Assembly: GCA_017640685.1 (NCBI GenBank)
Contig: JAEPQF010000030.1
Location: 1-33,045 of the forward strand
DNA length: 33,045 nt
Direction: 5' to 3'
Source of the DNA: Hyphomicrobiales bacterium
Lineage (GTDB): Bacteria; Pseudomonadota; Alphaproteobacteria; Rhizobiales; HXMU1428-3
Shown here: piece by piece, positions 1-6,117 of the stretch
Position numbering within the stretch: the stretch's first letter is position 1
How the letters are laid out: each line of letters begins with the position of its first letter
The notes under the pieces: generated by a model
What the model was told of the DNA's origin: nothing
The model's database searches: none
What the model saw: the letters and a program-made list of their open reading frames with translations, nothing else
Translations under genes and position numbers: made by a program

Positions 1-426
1 GTTGTGGATCACTTAGGCCTTGTAAAATCAACAACTCAGAAACCACGAACAATAGAGCTGGGAGACATTACAGACGAACTGGCTACCATTGCCAAGGACT
101 TTAATATTGCTGTTGTCGTTCTCTGTCAGCTCAATAGAAGCTTGGAGAGCAGGGATAACAAAAGGCCTGAATTGCATGATCTTAGAAACAGTGGAGAGAT
201 TGAAGAAAACGCTGCTTGTGTACTTGGTTTATATCGCCCTGCCTATTATCTGGAAAAAACCAAGCATGACGATATGGCCAAAGAATTAGACCGTAAAGAG
301 CAGCTTAAAAAGATAGAAAATGATTACGAAGTTCATGTCTTAAAACAGAGAAACGGCCCGCTTGGAGAGGTGAAACTATCCTGTCATATGCCAACCAATT
401 CTATCGGTAATAAGGGGCGTTACTGA
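1..426 (+). CDS. Replicative DNA helicase, DnaB family (C-terminal part, cut by window edge)
   Basis: The reading frame is open from base 1 and has no start here, so this is the last 142 codons of a larger gene. It begins with VVDHLGLV, the Walker B strand of DnaB-type RecA-fold helicases. LCQLNRSLESR, then KRPELHDLRNSGEIEENAACVLGLYR, are the family's C-terminal motifs, including the arginine finger region. DnaB is the hexameric 5'-3' helicase that unwinds DNA ahead of the fork. A phage copy next to an initiator-like gene would supply phage replication without the host helicase. Its stop codon overlaps the next start (TGATG), which implies translational coupling. Family assignment is firm. 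Whether the upstream part is intact cannot be seen. Confidence 0.93.
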   Translation, partial: VVDHLGLVKSTTQKPRTIELGDITDELATIAKDFNIAVVVLCQLNRSLESRDNKRPELHDLRNSGEIEENAACVLGLYRPAYYLEKTKHDDMAKELDRKEQLKKIENDYEVHVLKQRNGPLGEVKLSCHMPTNSIGNKGRY

Positions 427-1454
427 TGGGGAATATTGGTCATAATTCACAACCTGAAATCACCCTTAAAGAGTGGATATTCTCAGTCATGGAGCGTGAC
501 GATGTGAGCGAAAAAGCGAAGCATATGGCGCACGTGATTTATCACCATTGGGACTTTGAAACGAACTCATGCAAGCTTACTTCTGGTGACTTCTCTCGCC
601 TGACTTCACTTGGGAAAAGCACGGTAAAAAAATACGCTTCTGAGTTAAAAAATATCGTTGATGAGGTGTGCGAAGGCAAGGGGCGTGCACCTAATGAGTA
701 CAAAAAGCACAATATCGTAGTGGTCTCTGAGGCGACCCACAAAGCCGTAGTGGTCTCTGACGTAGACCACAAAGAAAAAGCGCTAGTGGTCTCTGACGTA
801 GACCATAAAGCCGCTAGTGGTCTACGTGACGACCCACTACAAGAAAGGGAAGGGGGGGACTATAGGGGGGGTAGGGATAGATCCAGTACTACGAGTATAG
901 ATAATACTAAAAATATAAATCAAACACACTCTTCGCATCAGATTAAAAAATCTGACGCCGTTAGTGAGCCGAAAAGAAAAAAAATCGCTTACGCAAAATC
1001 GTTTGAAAATTTCTATCTGGCTTACCCGAAAAAAGGGACAAAGGCTGAGAGTTTCAAGGAGTGGAAAAAGCTATCAACTGAAGACCGTGAATGGGCATGG
1101 GATAGCCTGCCAGCTTATCAGGAGATGCTCAAAGAAGATGGTGGATGGCGCAAGCCGCTTGATCCAGTTCGCTACATCAGGCGCCGTATGTTTGAGGATT
1201 TCTCAAATGATGGATCATCACCAGAAAAGCCATGGGGATGGTGGCGTGGCCGCGATTGGAGCTTGTTCTCAATCGATGAATGGCGGGACATGGTAGCGAA
1301 AGCTCGGCCTAACGGTACATGGCCATGGGACACTCTAGGACCGCCCCCTGGGCATCCTGAATGCCTACTCCCTACCGAAGCGCAAAGTGCATACGGCGAT
1401 AAATATTTTAATCAAGTTCAAGAGTTAATCCAAACACATGGAGAGAGCGAATGA
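426..1454 (+). CDS. Phage replication initiator-like protein (O-like) carrying an internal origin
   Basis: A 342-residue protein directly downstream of and overlapping the helicase gene. Residues about 10-85 (KEWIFSVMERDD...LTSLGKSTVKKYASEL) look like a winged helix-turn-helix of the kind seen in phage replication proteins. Residues about 98-135 are low-complexity repeats (VVVSDVDHK) encoded by the DNA iterons. The C-terminal part is tryptophan-rich (KPWGWWRGRDWSLFSIDEWRDMV) and resembles C-terminal segments of phage replication proteins. The order N-terminal DNA-binding domain, iterons in the coding middle, C-terminal interaction domain matches lambda O and P22 gp18. The expected role is to bind the iterons and load the neighbouring helicase. 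No enzyme motif is seen. Function is inferred from layout and the DNA-binding fold, not from a recognised full-length homologue. Confidence 0.7.
   Translation: MGNIGHNSQPEITLKEWIFSVMERDDVSEKAKHMAHVIYHHWDFETNSCKLTSGDFSRLTSLGKSTVKKYASELKNIVDEVCEGKGRAPNEYKKHNIVVVSEATHKAVVVSDVDHKEKALVVSDVDHKAASGLRDDPLQEREGGDYRGGRDRSSTTSIDNTKNINQTHSSHQIKKSDAVSEPKRKKIAYAKSFENFYLAYPKKGTKAESFKEWKKLSTEDREWAWDSLPAYQEMLKEDGGWRKPLDPVRYIRRRMFEDFSNDGSSPEKPWGWWRGRDWSLFSIDEWRDMVAKARPNGTWPWDTLGPPPGHPECLLPTEAQSAYGDKYFNQVQELIQTHGESE
717..840 (+). repeat. Four iterons inside the initiator gene, candidate phage replication origin
   Basis: GTGGTCT begins at 720, 750, 786 and 817, so units are 30, 36 and 31 bp apart, close to three helical turns. 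Each unit is itself a dyad. In unit 2, GTGGTCT (750-756) faces AGACCAC (764-770) across 7 nt. Unit 3 has AGACCAT, and units 1 and 4 have GACCCAC as the right arm. They lie in the middle of the putative initiator gene, are followed by G-tracts (847-876) and then an AT-rich stretch (about 896-930). This is the arrangement of lambdoid origins: iterons plus an unwinding element inside the O gene. Confidence 0.75.
847..876 (+). other. G-quadruplex-capable tract between iterons and AT-rich stretch
   Basis: Four G-runs of 3, 7, 7 and 3 bases start at 847, 852, 865 and 874, separated by AA, ACTATA and TA. This fits the G3+N1-7 pattern on the + strand. It lies 7 nt after the last iteron and about 20 nt before the AT-rich segment. 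The region also encodes Gly/Arg residues, but long G-runs are unusual in this AT-rich DNA. Confidence 0.6.
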
Positions 1455-1867
1455 CTGAAACAGTAATCTTGTCAGCTTTAATATTAGCAGCACTAGTTTT
1501 GAGTTTGTTGGCGGCGTTAACTTTGAATAAAGCCAGACGCTTGAAAACAGAGATTGAGGAGGAGGAATACAAGCTGAAAGTCGAGAAGATGACAGCAATC
1601 AATGTTGGAGGTTTAAATAAGCTTGGCATACCACCAGAAAAGCCGCTCTCGACTCCACCAGCAAGCGAAAGCTCTAAAAAGGTAGATTGGGAGCCTGACG
1701 ACTACAAAGACCCATACAGCGGCGTCCCTGACAAGATTGAGAAGGTATTCAAAGAAAATAACTTCAAAGATAGGGCAGGTCCTAAGCATAGACGTTCTGA
1801 TGAAGATGAATTGCATGAGGTTAGTCACATGCTGAAAGACCATGAACTTAGAGAATACGGGGGCTAA
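1451..1867 (+). CDS. Small membrane-anchored phage protein, unknown function
   Basis: 138 residues, starting at an ATGA overlap with the upstream stop codon, so probably coupled. Residues about 4-25 (VILSALILAALVLSLLAALTL) form one transmembrane helix. A charged, probably coiled segment follows (KARRLKTEIEEEEYKLKVEK), then a proline-rich linker (IPPEKPLSTPP) and an acidic, lysine-rich tail. No catalytic motif is visible. It belongs to the replication operon by spacing. The single N-terminal anchor with a long cytoplasmic tail is all that can be stated. I do not recognise the family. Confidence 0.75.
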   Translation: MTETVILSALILAALVLSLLAALTLNKARRLKTEIEEEEYKLKVEKMTAINVGGLNKLGIPPEKPLSTPPASESSKKVDWEPDDYKDPYSGVPDKIEKVFKENNFKDRAGPKHRRSDEDELHEVSHMLKDHELREYGG

Positions 1868-2248
1868 ATGAGCAAGAAGGCTAAAACCACAATAGATAAG
1901 AAAAAACTAACAGATGTTCTTAACGCCGCTCGAAAGAGAGATTTTTTTCAAAAAGGCAAAAAGCCAGATTTAAAAAAAGCGTGCGAATATGACATGTTAG
2001 TTTCTCGATTACTGTACCTGGAAACACTTGAGGATCTTGTAAATTCTTATCGCGTCTCATCGGCCTTAAAAGACCCTAAATTAATTGAGGAAACTAAAGT
2101 GGTAAGCTTAGATAAGTTTTGTCGTATGTATACAGCCATCTGTCAGATGCAAGCTATCAAAGATTTAGATTTAATAGATCCTGATGATTTTAACGAGATG
2201 GCTTCGGCATTTAAAAAATTACAGAAAGCAGTTAAGGAGGCCGTATGA
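1868..2248 (+). CDS. Hypothetical phage protein, early operon
   Basis: 126 residues, mostly helical and lysine-rich. The start directly abuts the previous stop (TAAATG) and is preceded by a GGGGG ribosome-binding stretch. It has no membrane segment, cysteine cluster or nucleotide-binding motif. The middle (YDMLVSRLLYLETLEDLVNSYRVSSAL) is a predicted helical bundle. It ends in an ATGA overlap with the next gene, so the two are likely co-translated. I do not recognise it. Its position between replication genes and the late-control region suggests a regulatory or replication accessory role, which is inference only. Confidence 0.72.
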   Translation: MSKKAKTTIDKKKLTDVLNAARKRDFFQKGKKPDLKKACEYDMLVSRLLYLETLEDLVNSYRVSSALKDPKLIEETKVVSLDKFCRMYTAICQMQAIKDLDLIDPDDFNEMASAFKKLQKAVKEAV

Positions 2249-2943
2249 GTGAATTCAAGGATATGGCCTTAGAGGCCCGACTAAAGAAAGTAAAAAGAGC
2301 GCAGATTGACACCACAGGAAATCATCAGTTTCGCAAGCGCGAAAATACACCTAAAATGCCCGACTTAAATGGCTTTTCAACGCCAGAAAGGCTTCAACAT
2401 ACCGGAACCGGCGTAAGCGCTGGGGAGGTTAAACCAAGACTTAGTCCTTCAATAGTAAATTCACCTATCAGGCCTAAAAACGCCCCACCTCAAGCAAGAC
2501 AGGGAGCTCTTGAACAAAACCTAGATAAACACGAGCAACATGTTTTAACCAGGTATCTAGCTGCAGCTTTAACAGTGAACGGGCGTGCTAAAGTTTCAAG
2601 CTATGATGGGGGCAGTTTATCTAAAGGTTCAAAAGCTGAGGGAGAGCTGCCCTACACAGACGAAGAACAACATATGATAGAATGGTATAGCCAAATAACG
2701 AAACGCCTACCACATCGCACGCAATGCGGTCTAAAGTTGCTGTACAAAATCTATTTAGGTGAAAGCAATGGCGTATCCCTTGATGACATAGGTCGCTCAA
2801 TGACAAGGCATGACGACAAGAAGGTGATAAAGGGCGGGTACATAACTTTCTTCAGAATGGCAGTTCAGGACATTGAATTAGCCGAGAAAACAGTTTCTCA
2901 TATTCATATTATGCGCAAACAAATCTCGAATGCTGTAAATTAA
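2245..2943 (+). CDS. Hypothetical protein in the position of a late antiterminator (Q-like by location)
   Basis: 232 residues. The N-terminal half (about 1-95) is basic, proline-rich and probably unstructured. The C-terminal half (about 95-230) is helical, with DEEQHMIEWYSQITKRLPHRTQCGLKLLYKIYLGESNGVSLDDIGRSMTRHD, which could hold a helix-turn-helix. It is the last gene of the early operon. Within 25 bp of its stop lies a strong promoter, followed by an intrinsic terminator, as Q lies directly before pR' and tR' in lambda. I do not see similarity to lambda, 21 or P22 Q/gp23 sequences, so the antiterminator role rests on position. A host-type sigma or replication accessory protein is the main alternative. 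Confidence 0.65.
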   Translation: MSEFKDMALEARLKKVKRAQIDTTGNHQFRKRENTPKMPDLNGFSTPERLQHTGTGVSAGEVKPRLSPSIVNSPIRPKNAPPQARQGALEQNLDKHEQHVLTRYLAAALTVNGRAKVSSYDGGSLSKGSKAEGELPYTDEEQHMIEWYSQITKRLPHRTQCGLKLLYKIYLGESNGVSLDDIGRSMTRHDDKKVIKGGYITFFRMAVQDIELAEKTVSHIHIMRKQISNAVN

Positions 2944-2966
2944 TTTAAAAAAAGTTGTAAATATGA

Positions 2967-2995
2967 TTGACAATAGTTTTGAAATATCGTATCAA
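2967..2995 (+). promoter_or_regulatory. Strong sigma70-type promoter, candidate phage late promoter
   Basis: A perfect -35 TTGACA (2967-2972) is followed by a 17-nt spacer and a -10 TATCAA (2990-2995). Transcription should start near 3001-3003, at the base of the first hairpin (GCCCTT 3002-3007 with AAGGGC 3037-3042). It reads into the terminator at 3070 and the large structured region beyond. Confidence 0.75.
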
Positions 2996-3069
2996 GAAAA
3001 CGCCCTTATTGCGCCTTGCGCCGGTCATGCACACTGAAGGGCATCCAATCTATTGCTTAGTTGGTGAAG

Positions 3070-3107
3070 ACCCCACTCCCTATTCATTTAGGCTGTGGGG
3101 TTTCTTA
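3070..3107 (+). terminator. Intrinsic terminator just downstream of the candidate late promoter
   Basis: Stem ACCCCAC (3070-3076) / GTGGGGT (3095-3101), with an inner stem CCTA (3079-3082) / TAGG (3089-3092), followed by TTTCTTAT. A transcript from 3001 would end after about 105 nt unless antiterminated, as at lambda tR'. Confidence 0.75.
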
Positions 3108-3110
3108 TAT

Positions 3111-4064
3111 GAACTAACACTCACTTGATCTTTATTGTGCTAACTGAAACCAAGGCGCTACAAAGCTGTCAGTTAGCACAGTTACATCAAGTGAGATTCC
3201 ATTTTTCACATTGCAAATTGCAGAAAATGCAAATTGGTTTTTAACCTCTAAGTTAAAAACTCAACCGGTTACAAAATGTAATGGTTTCAACCTTTCGGAA
3301 ATCCCGAATAGTTCAGTTATTAGGAAATACCTAAACACTCAGTTATCAACAGTTGCCTTAATTAGGCCGTACGATTTGTTAACTATTTTACTACGAATCA
3401 ATTATACACATATTCGTGTCGGGAATTCCGACAGCGGGTATACTAATTCTCAAAAAAATGTGCCGGACCCTGATGGCCGTCAGGATCCGACTTCGCATAC
3501 TAAGTTTAGCAAACTTGCCTACTTGGATAAGATCGGAAATGTGCACTGATATGAACAACATTTCCATTTCTTATCTGAGTGTAAGCTCTTACATAAACGT
3601 AGCGGATTGCTAAAGAAACCAGTCGGTGAGACATGGTTTATCTCTCTTTCTAAGGATTAAAGCTTAATTGCTTCAAACCGACGTAAAGGTACGTCGCCTG
3701 TAAAACGTTTTTACGTGAAAGATCGTGCCATTTTAGCAATCTGGCCATGACATATGATTCGCCTTTCCTTGGCAAGGATGCGGGTTGTGGAAATCACAAT
3801 TTTACACGTCTAGTGTATGCAGAGGGACGGCAAACCGACTGCAACATGCGTCCCGACACTAGATGTTACCCTCACTGTTTTGCCCATAGGGTGGGGACTA
3901 ATTCACTTAACAATTTAAACAAAGAGCTTCAGAAGCGGCGTAAAACACCTCATTTCTAGAGCGATGCATAAGGCTGCAAACCCCGCCAGCTCTATGTGAT
4001 TGCTCCGCCCTTCTGAAGACCTAAAAGAATTTACACCCCAGAAAATAAAGCATGGGGTGTAAAT
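3111..4064 (+). ncRNA. Very large structured non-coding RNA candidate (GOLLD/ROOL-like in size and setting)
   Basis: About 950 nt with no credible gene: the short open frames lack ribosome binding sites and run through stems. Paired elements in order: 3120-3129/3186-3195 enclosing 3136-3147/3169-3180; 3237-3245/3252-3260; 3263-3272/3278-3286; 3294-3298/3304-3308; 3320-3324/3330-3334; 3393-3398/3412-3417; 3417-3422/3428-3433; 3464-3473/3480-3489; 3502-3507/3511-3516; 3526-3532+3535-3542/3558-3565+3569-3575; 3580-3585/3588-3593; long-range 3603-3614/3732-3743 enclosing 3616-3621/3634-3639, 3679-3684/3691-3696 and 3700-3705/3709-3714; 3766-3770/3774-3778; 3785-3789/3795-3799; 3806-3816/3856-3866 enclosing 3824-3829/3849-3854; 3868-3872/3888-3892; 3927-3940/4006-4018; 4029-4040/4053-4064. 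Nested multi-branch architecture in a prophage before the late genes is the setting of GOLLD and ROOL RNAs. Family membership is a hypothesis. The exact ends are uncertain. Confidence 0.68.
4029..4064. terminator. Hairpin between the structured RNA and topAI, likely terminator for the - strand gene
   Basis: A perfect 12-bp stem ATTTACACCCCA (4029-4040) / TGGGGTGTAAAT (4053-4064) with a 12-nt loop. Read on the - strand it is followed by TCTTTT, so it can end the topAI transcript. On the + strand the run after it is GGTGTTTGATT, a poor terminator, which may let late transcription pass or mark the RNA's 3' end. Confidence 0.65.
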
Positions 4065-4100
4065 GGTGTTTGATTAAAGAATTGATGTGAAACTAACTGT

Positions 4101-4358
4101 TCATCTTTGATTTAATTGCGCACGCACGGATTTAATCCCTAGCTTAGATGCTTGATAGGGATTTCCTTTTTTTGAACGTATAAACCGTCGTTTTAAAAGG
4201 CGTTGAAATACATTAAGCGTGCAGTCGGTCAAAACATGACCATCACGAGTTATGCAGGTAACTTCGTGTATTTTGCCATTAGAAAGTCGCTCATAGCGGA
4301 TTTCACCGCCGAGCGCGAGTTCATGCAAAACACGTTGTTCGTGCTTTGAAATATTCAT
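4101..4358 (-). CDS. topAI: TopAI/YjhX-type toxin, DNA topoisomerase I inhibitor
   Basis: 85 residues from the internal ATG at 4358, exactly the usual length of the YjhX family (UPF0386). An open frame extends upstream to 4430, but its first 24 residues have no family counterpart. MNISKHEQRVLHELALGGEI, then the CITRDGH / LTDCTLNVFQRL segments, then KKGNPYQASKLGIKSVRAQ, align along the whole length with E. coli YjhX as I recall it. In E. coli, TopAI binds topoisomerase I, blocks relaxation of supercoils and is neutralised by the acetyltransferase-like YjhQ. No YjhQ-like gene is adjacent here. It is transcribed against the late operon, so it may be a lysogeny-expressed cargo gene or act on DNA topology during phage growth. 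Family is firm; role in this phage is inferred. Confidence 0.88.
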   Translation of the reverse strand: MNISKHEQRVLHELALGGEIRYERLSNGKIHEVTCITRDGHVLTDCTLNVFQRLLKRRFIRSKKGNPYQASKLGIKSVRAQLNQR

Positions 4359-4563
4359 TGGATTTCTCGATTTTATGAAAGCGCAATTGTACGAACACTC
4401 AGCGAATAACTTGAGGGTTCTTTCTGTCATTGTTCCTATTGCTTTATCGCTAGAAACGAGCGCTAGGCCCGGGACTCTTTCATAAAATCTCCATAGATGA
4501 GGCTAGGTGCCTACTTACACTCTAAAAATAGAGTTGTTAGGAGAAGTCGTCAATATAAAATAT

Positions 4564-4586
4564 AGAATGCCCGACATTCTGTTTTT
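4564..4586. terminator. Small bidirectional hairpin terminator
   Basis: Stem AGAATG (4564-4569) / CATTCT (4575-4580). On the + strand it is followed by GTTTTT, on the - strand by ATATTTTATATT. It lies 17 bp beyond the stop of the - strand membrane gene and probably ends that transcript. The 4431-4602 gap also holds the hairpin ACTCTA/TAGAGT (4519-4534) and no gene. Confidence 0.5.
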
Positions 4587-4602
4587 AAATGCTTTAGACA
4601 TT

Positions 4603-5217
4603 TTATATTTTTTCGTAAAGAAACAGCCCATAGTTAATAAACAAAAGCGCTAATGTCCAATAAATGAATGACATAAAAAGGGGCAATTGTTTTAAGGTTT
4701 GTAATGCAAATCTTTTATTTTCTTTGAAGTGTTCGGGGTTATCTTTATCAGTCACCCAGGCCGCTATTTGCCATTTATTAATGACATTAAATCTATGAAA
4801 AATGCTTTTATGTTGAAGTAGCAATAAGACGCTTAAAGCGAAAAGAAATTGAATTACAATTACTGGCCAAAGCAGGCTTAAAAATAAGAAGATCGGCGAA
4901 AGCAAAATAACAACAATGATCAACGTAATAACGCTGATATCTGTCTTAGAGGCCTTGTTTACAGTCAGTGATCTTATCGCAGCCCCAAAGACTATAAAGC
5001 CAAGCACCATATAATCTTTGATGTATATAGGTGCTTTGAAATTAAATAATTCCTCTAGCCAACCAAAGAGAAAATTCCAAACAGCTCTAGTTATATCTGT
5101 GTAAGCTGACAGGATAAAAGCGAAGTCTTCCTGGATAGTTACCAGGCCCTTGAAGAGAGATATTAAACCAATAGCCGCAAATATAGACATTAGGTTGTTT
5201 GTAATAGTTTTGCTCAA
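4603..5217 (-). CDS. Polytopic membrane protein, unknown function (cargo gene)
   Basis: 204 residues with about four or five hydrophobic helices: roughly residues 10-30, 68-85, 95-140 (one or two spans) and 180-200. The start is TTG at 5217, five bases after a strong GGGGAG ribosome binding site; no ATG is near. Between the last spans is a soluble loop (NKWQIAAWVTDKDNPEHFKENKRFALQTLKQ). It has no transporter, kinase or protease motif that I recognise. It runs opposite to the late genes and diverges from the gene at 5313. Reverse-strand membrane genes in this position are often expressed in the lysogen (superinfection exclusion, conversion), but nothing here proves that. Confidence 0.75.
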   Translation of the reverse strand: MSKTITNNLMSIFAAIGLISLFKGLVTIQEDFAFILSAYTDITRAVWNFLFGWLEELFNFKAPIYIKDYMVLGFIVFGAAIRSLTVNKASKTDISVITLIIVVILLSPIFLFLSLLWPVIVIQFLFALSVLLLLQHKSIFHRFNVINKWQIAAWVTDKDNPEHFKENKRFALQTLKQLPLFMSFIYWTLALLFINYGLFLYEKI

Positions 5218-5244
5218 TTCAACTCCCCATAAACTAGATAATAC

Positions 5245-5268
5245 AATCTATAGCATAGCTCATAGATT
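5245..5268. promoter_or_regulatory. Inverted repeat between divergent genes, possible operator
   Basis: AATCTAT (5245-5251) and ATAGATT (5262-5268) separated by 10 nt, in an AT-rich 95-bp gap between the - strand membrane gene and the first late gene. The spacing suits a dimeric regulator. No clear promoter elements are seen around it. Confidence 0.4.
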
Positions 5269-5312
5269 ATTGAATTGATTTATCTTAATTCCCGAATTTA
5301 GGAGAATAAAGC

Positions 5313-5684
5313 ATGCCTAAAAGACGTATCGTAATAAACCGGAATAACAAAGATGCTCTATATGGCGTGCGTGCAAAAACAAGGTTTGATTGTTATTGGG
5401 CGGTGCAGTGCGAAGATGAAAAAATCTCATATCGAATTGAATTAAAAAACTGGATGGACGCTGGAGAAACAATTCAGACAGTTGAAGAGAACTCTAACTC
5501 TCTAACACTATCCAAGACAGTCAATGATACATCGGTTGACTATCTGCTAGAGGGTTGCGGACAGTTAGAAGCTTGCATCACCACAACTACAGGAGAAACG
5601 AAGACAGTTAAGCTGGACATCGTCGATCCTGAAAGACAGTTTTACAGAGGTTACAGGACACAAGAGGGGTGTTATGGCTATTAA
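5313..5684 (+). CDS. Phage Ig-like protein, resembles fibre-tail adaptor proteins
   Basis: 123 residues, mostly beta. Residues about 45-105 (WMDAGETIQTVEENSNSLTLSKTVNDTSVDYLLEGCGQLEACITTTTGETKTVKLDIVD) follow the pattern of the small Ig-like domain in phage fibre-tail adaptor proteins: 'W-dpGEtI', a strand of predicted polar residues, then 'Y-l-c-i-T-t-G-t---i-v'. The start ATG at 5313 has an AGGAG site 8 bases upstream. It is the first gene of the late operon and overlaps the small terminase start by 11 bp. A structural or decoration role is likely. The assignment rests on pattern, with moderate certainty. Confidence 0.6.
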   Translation: MPKRRIVINRNNKDALYGVRAKTRFDCYWAVQCEDEKISYRIELKNWMDAGETIQTVEENSNSLTLSKTVNDTSVDYLLEGCGQLEACITTTTGETKTVKLDIVDPERQFYRGYRTQEGCYGY

Positions 5685-6117
5685 GAAGAAAGAAGAAGCA
5701 AGGGCAAGAGGGCGCCCTACTGATTACACTGAAGAGGTAGCAGAGGAAATTTGCGAGCATATCGCAGAAGGCAAATCTCTAAATTCATGGATAAATGAAG
5801 ATTCAAAAAATAGGCCTAATAGATCAACTATCTATAGATGGCTGGATAAAAGTGAAGACTTTCGCAACAAATACATACGCGCGAAAGATATGAGCGCAGA
5901 TTATCACGCTGAAAATATCCTGGATGTAGCCGAAAGAAATGATCTTAATCCTAATGATAAGAGAGTGCGGATTGATGCCATGAAATGGGTGGCTAGCAAA
6001 TTAAAGCCCAAATCATATGGTGACAGAGTTGCTCATGAACATACTGACGGTGAGGGGAATTCTTTGACCCCAATTATCAATGTCACAATCGGAACTGAAC
6101 CTAAACCTGCATCCTAA
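5674..6117 (+). CDS. terS: Terminase small subunit (Sf6 gp1-like)
   Basis: 147 residues. RGRPTDYTEEVAEEICEHIAEGKSLNSWINEDSKNRPNRSTIYRWLDKSEDFRNKYIRAKDMSADYHAENILDVAE and the following KWVASKLKPKSYGDRV segment match the layout of the Sf6 small terminase: an N-terminal helix-turn-helix that recognises pac DNA, then an oligomerisation core. It forms a ring that selects concatemeric phage DNA and stimulates the large subunit. The gene overlaps its neighbours on both sides (11 bp and 38 bp), as is usual for terminase pairs. Headful (pac) packaging is expected from the Sf6-like relationship but is not directly shown. Confidence 0.92.
   Translation: MAIKKKEEARARGRPTDYTEEVAEEICEHIAEGKSLNSWINEDSKNRPNRSTIYRWLDKSEDFRNKYIRAKDMSADYHAENILDVAERNDLNPNDKRVRIDAMKWVASKLKPKSYGDRVAHEHTDGEGNSLTPIINVTIGTEPKPAS

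Noticed and set aside
717-840. CRISPR array
   Set aside because: Only four units, dyadic and inside a coding frame, with unit spacing near three helical turns and no true spacers; iterons fit better.
3002-3064. tRNA-like sequence after the promoter
   Set aside because: The GCCCTT/AAGGGC stem and a few short pairings exist, but there is no T-arm, anticodon arm or CCA arrangement of a tRNA.
3211-3959. Three open frames on the + strand (3211-3549, 3416-3613, 3747-3959) as small genes
   Set aside because: No ribosome binding sites, odd amino-acid composition, and they run through many inverted repeats that explain the sequence better as structured RNA.
4359-4430. Longer N-terminus for the topAI gene
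   Set aside because: The 24 additional residues have no family counterpart, and the protein from 4358 has exactly the usual length.
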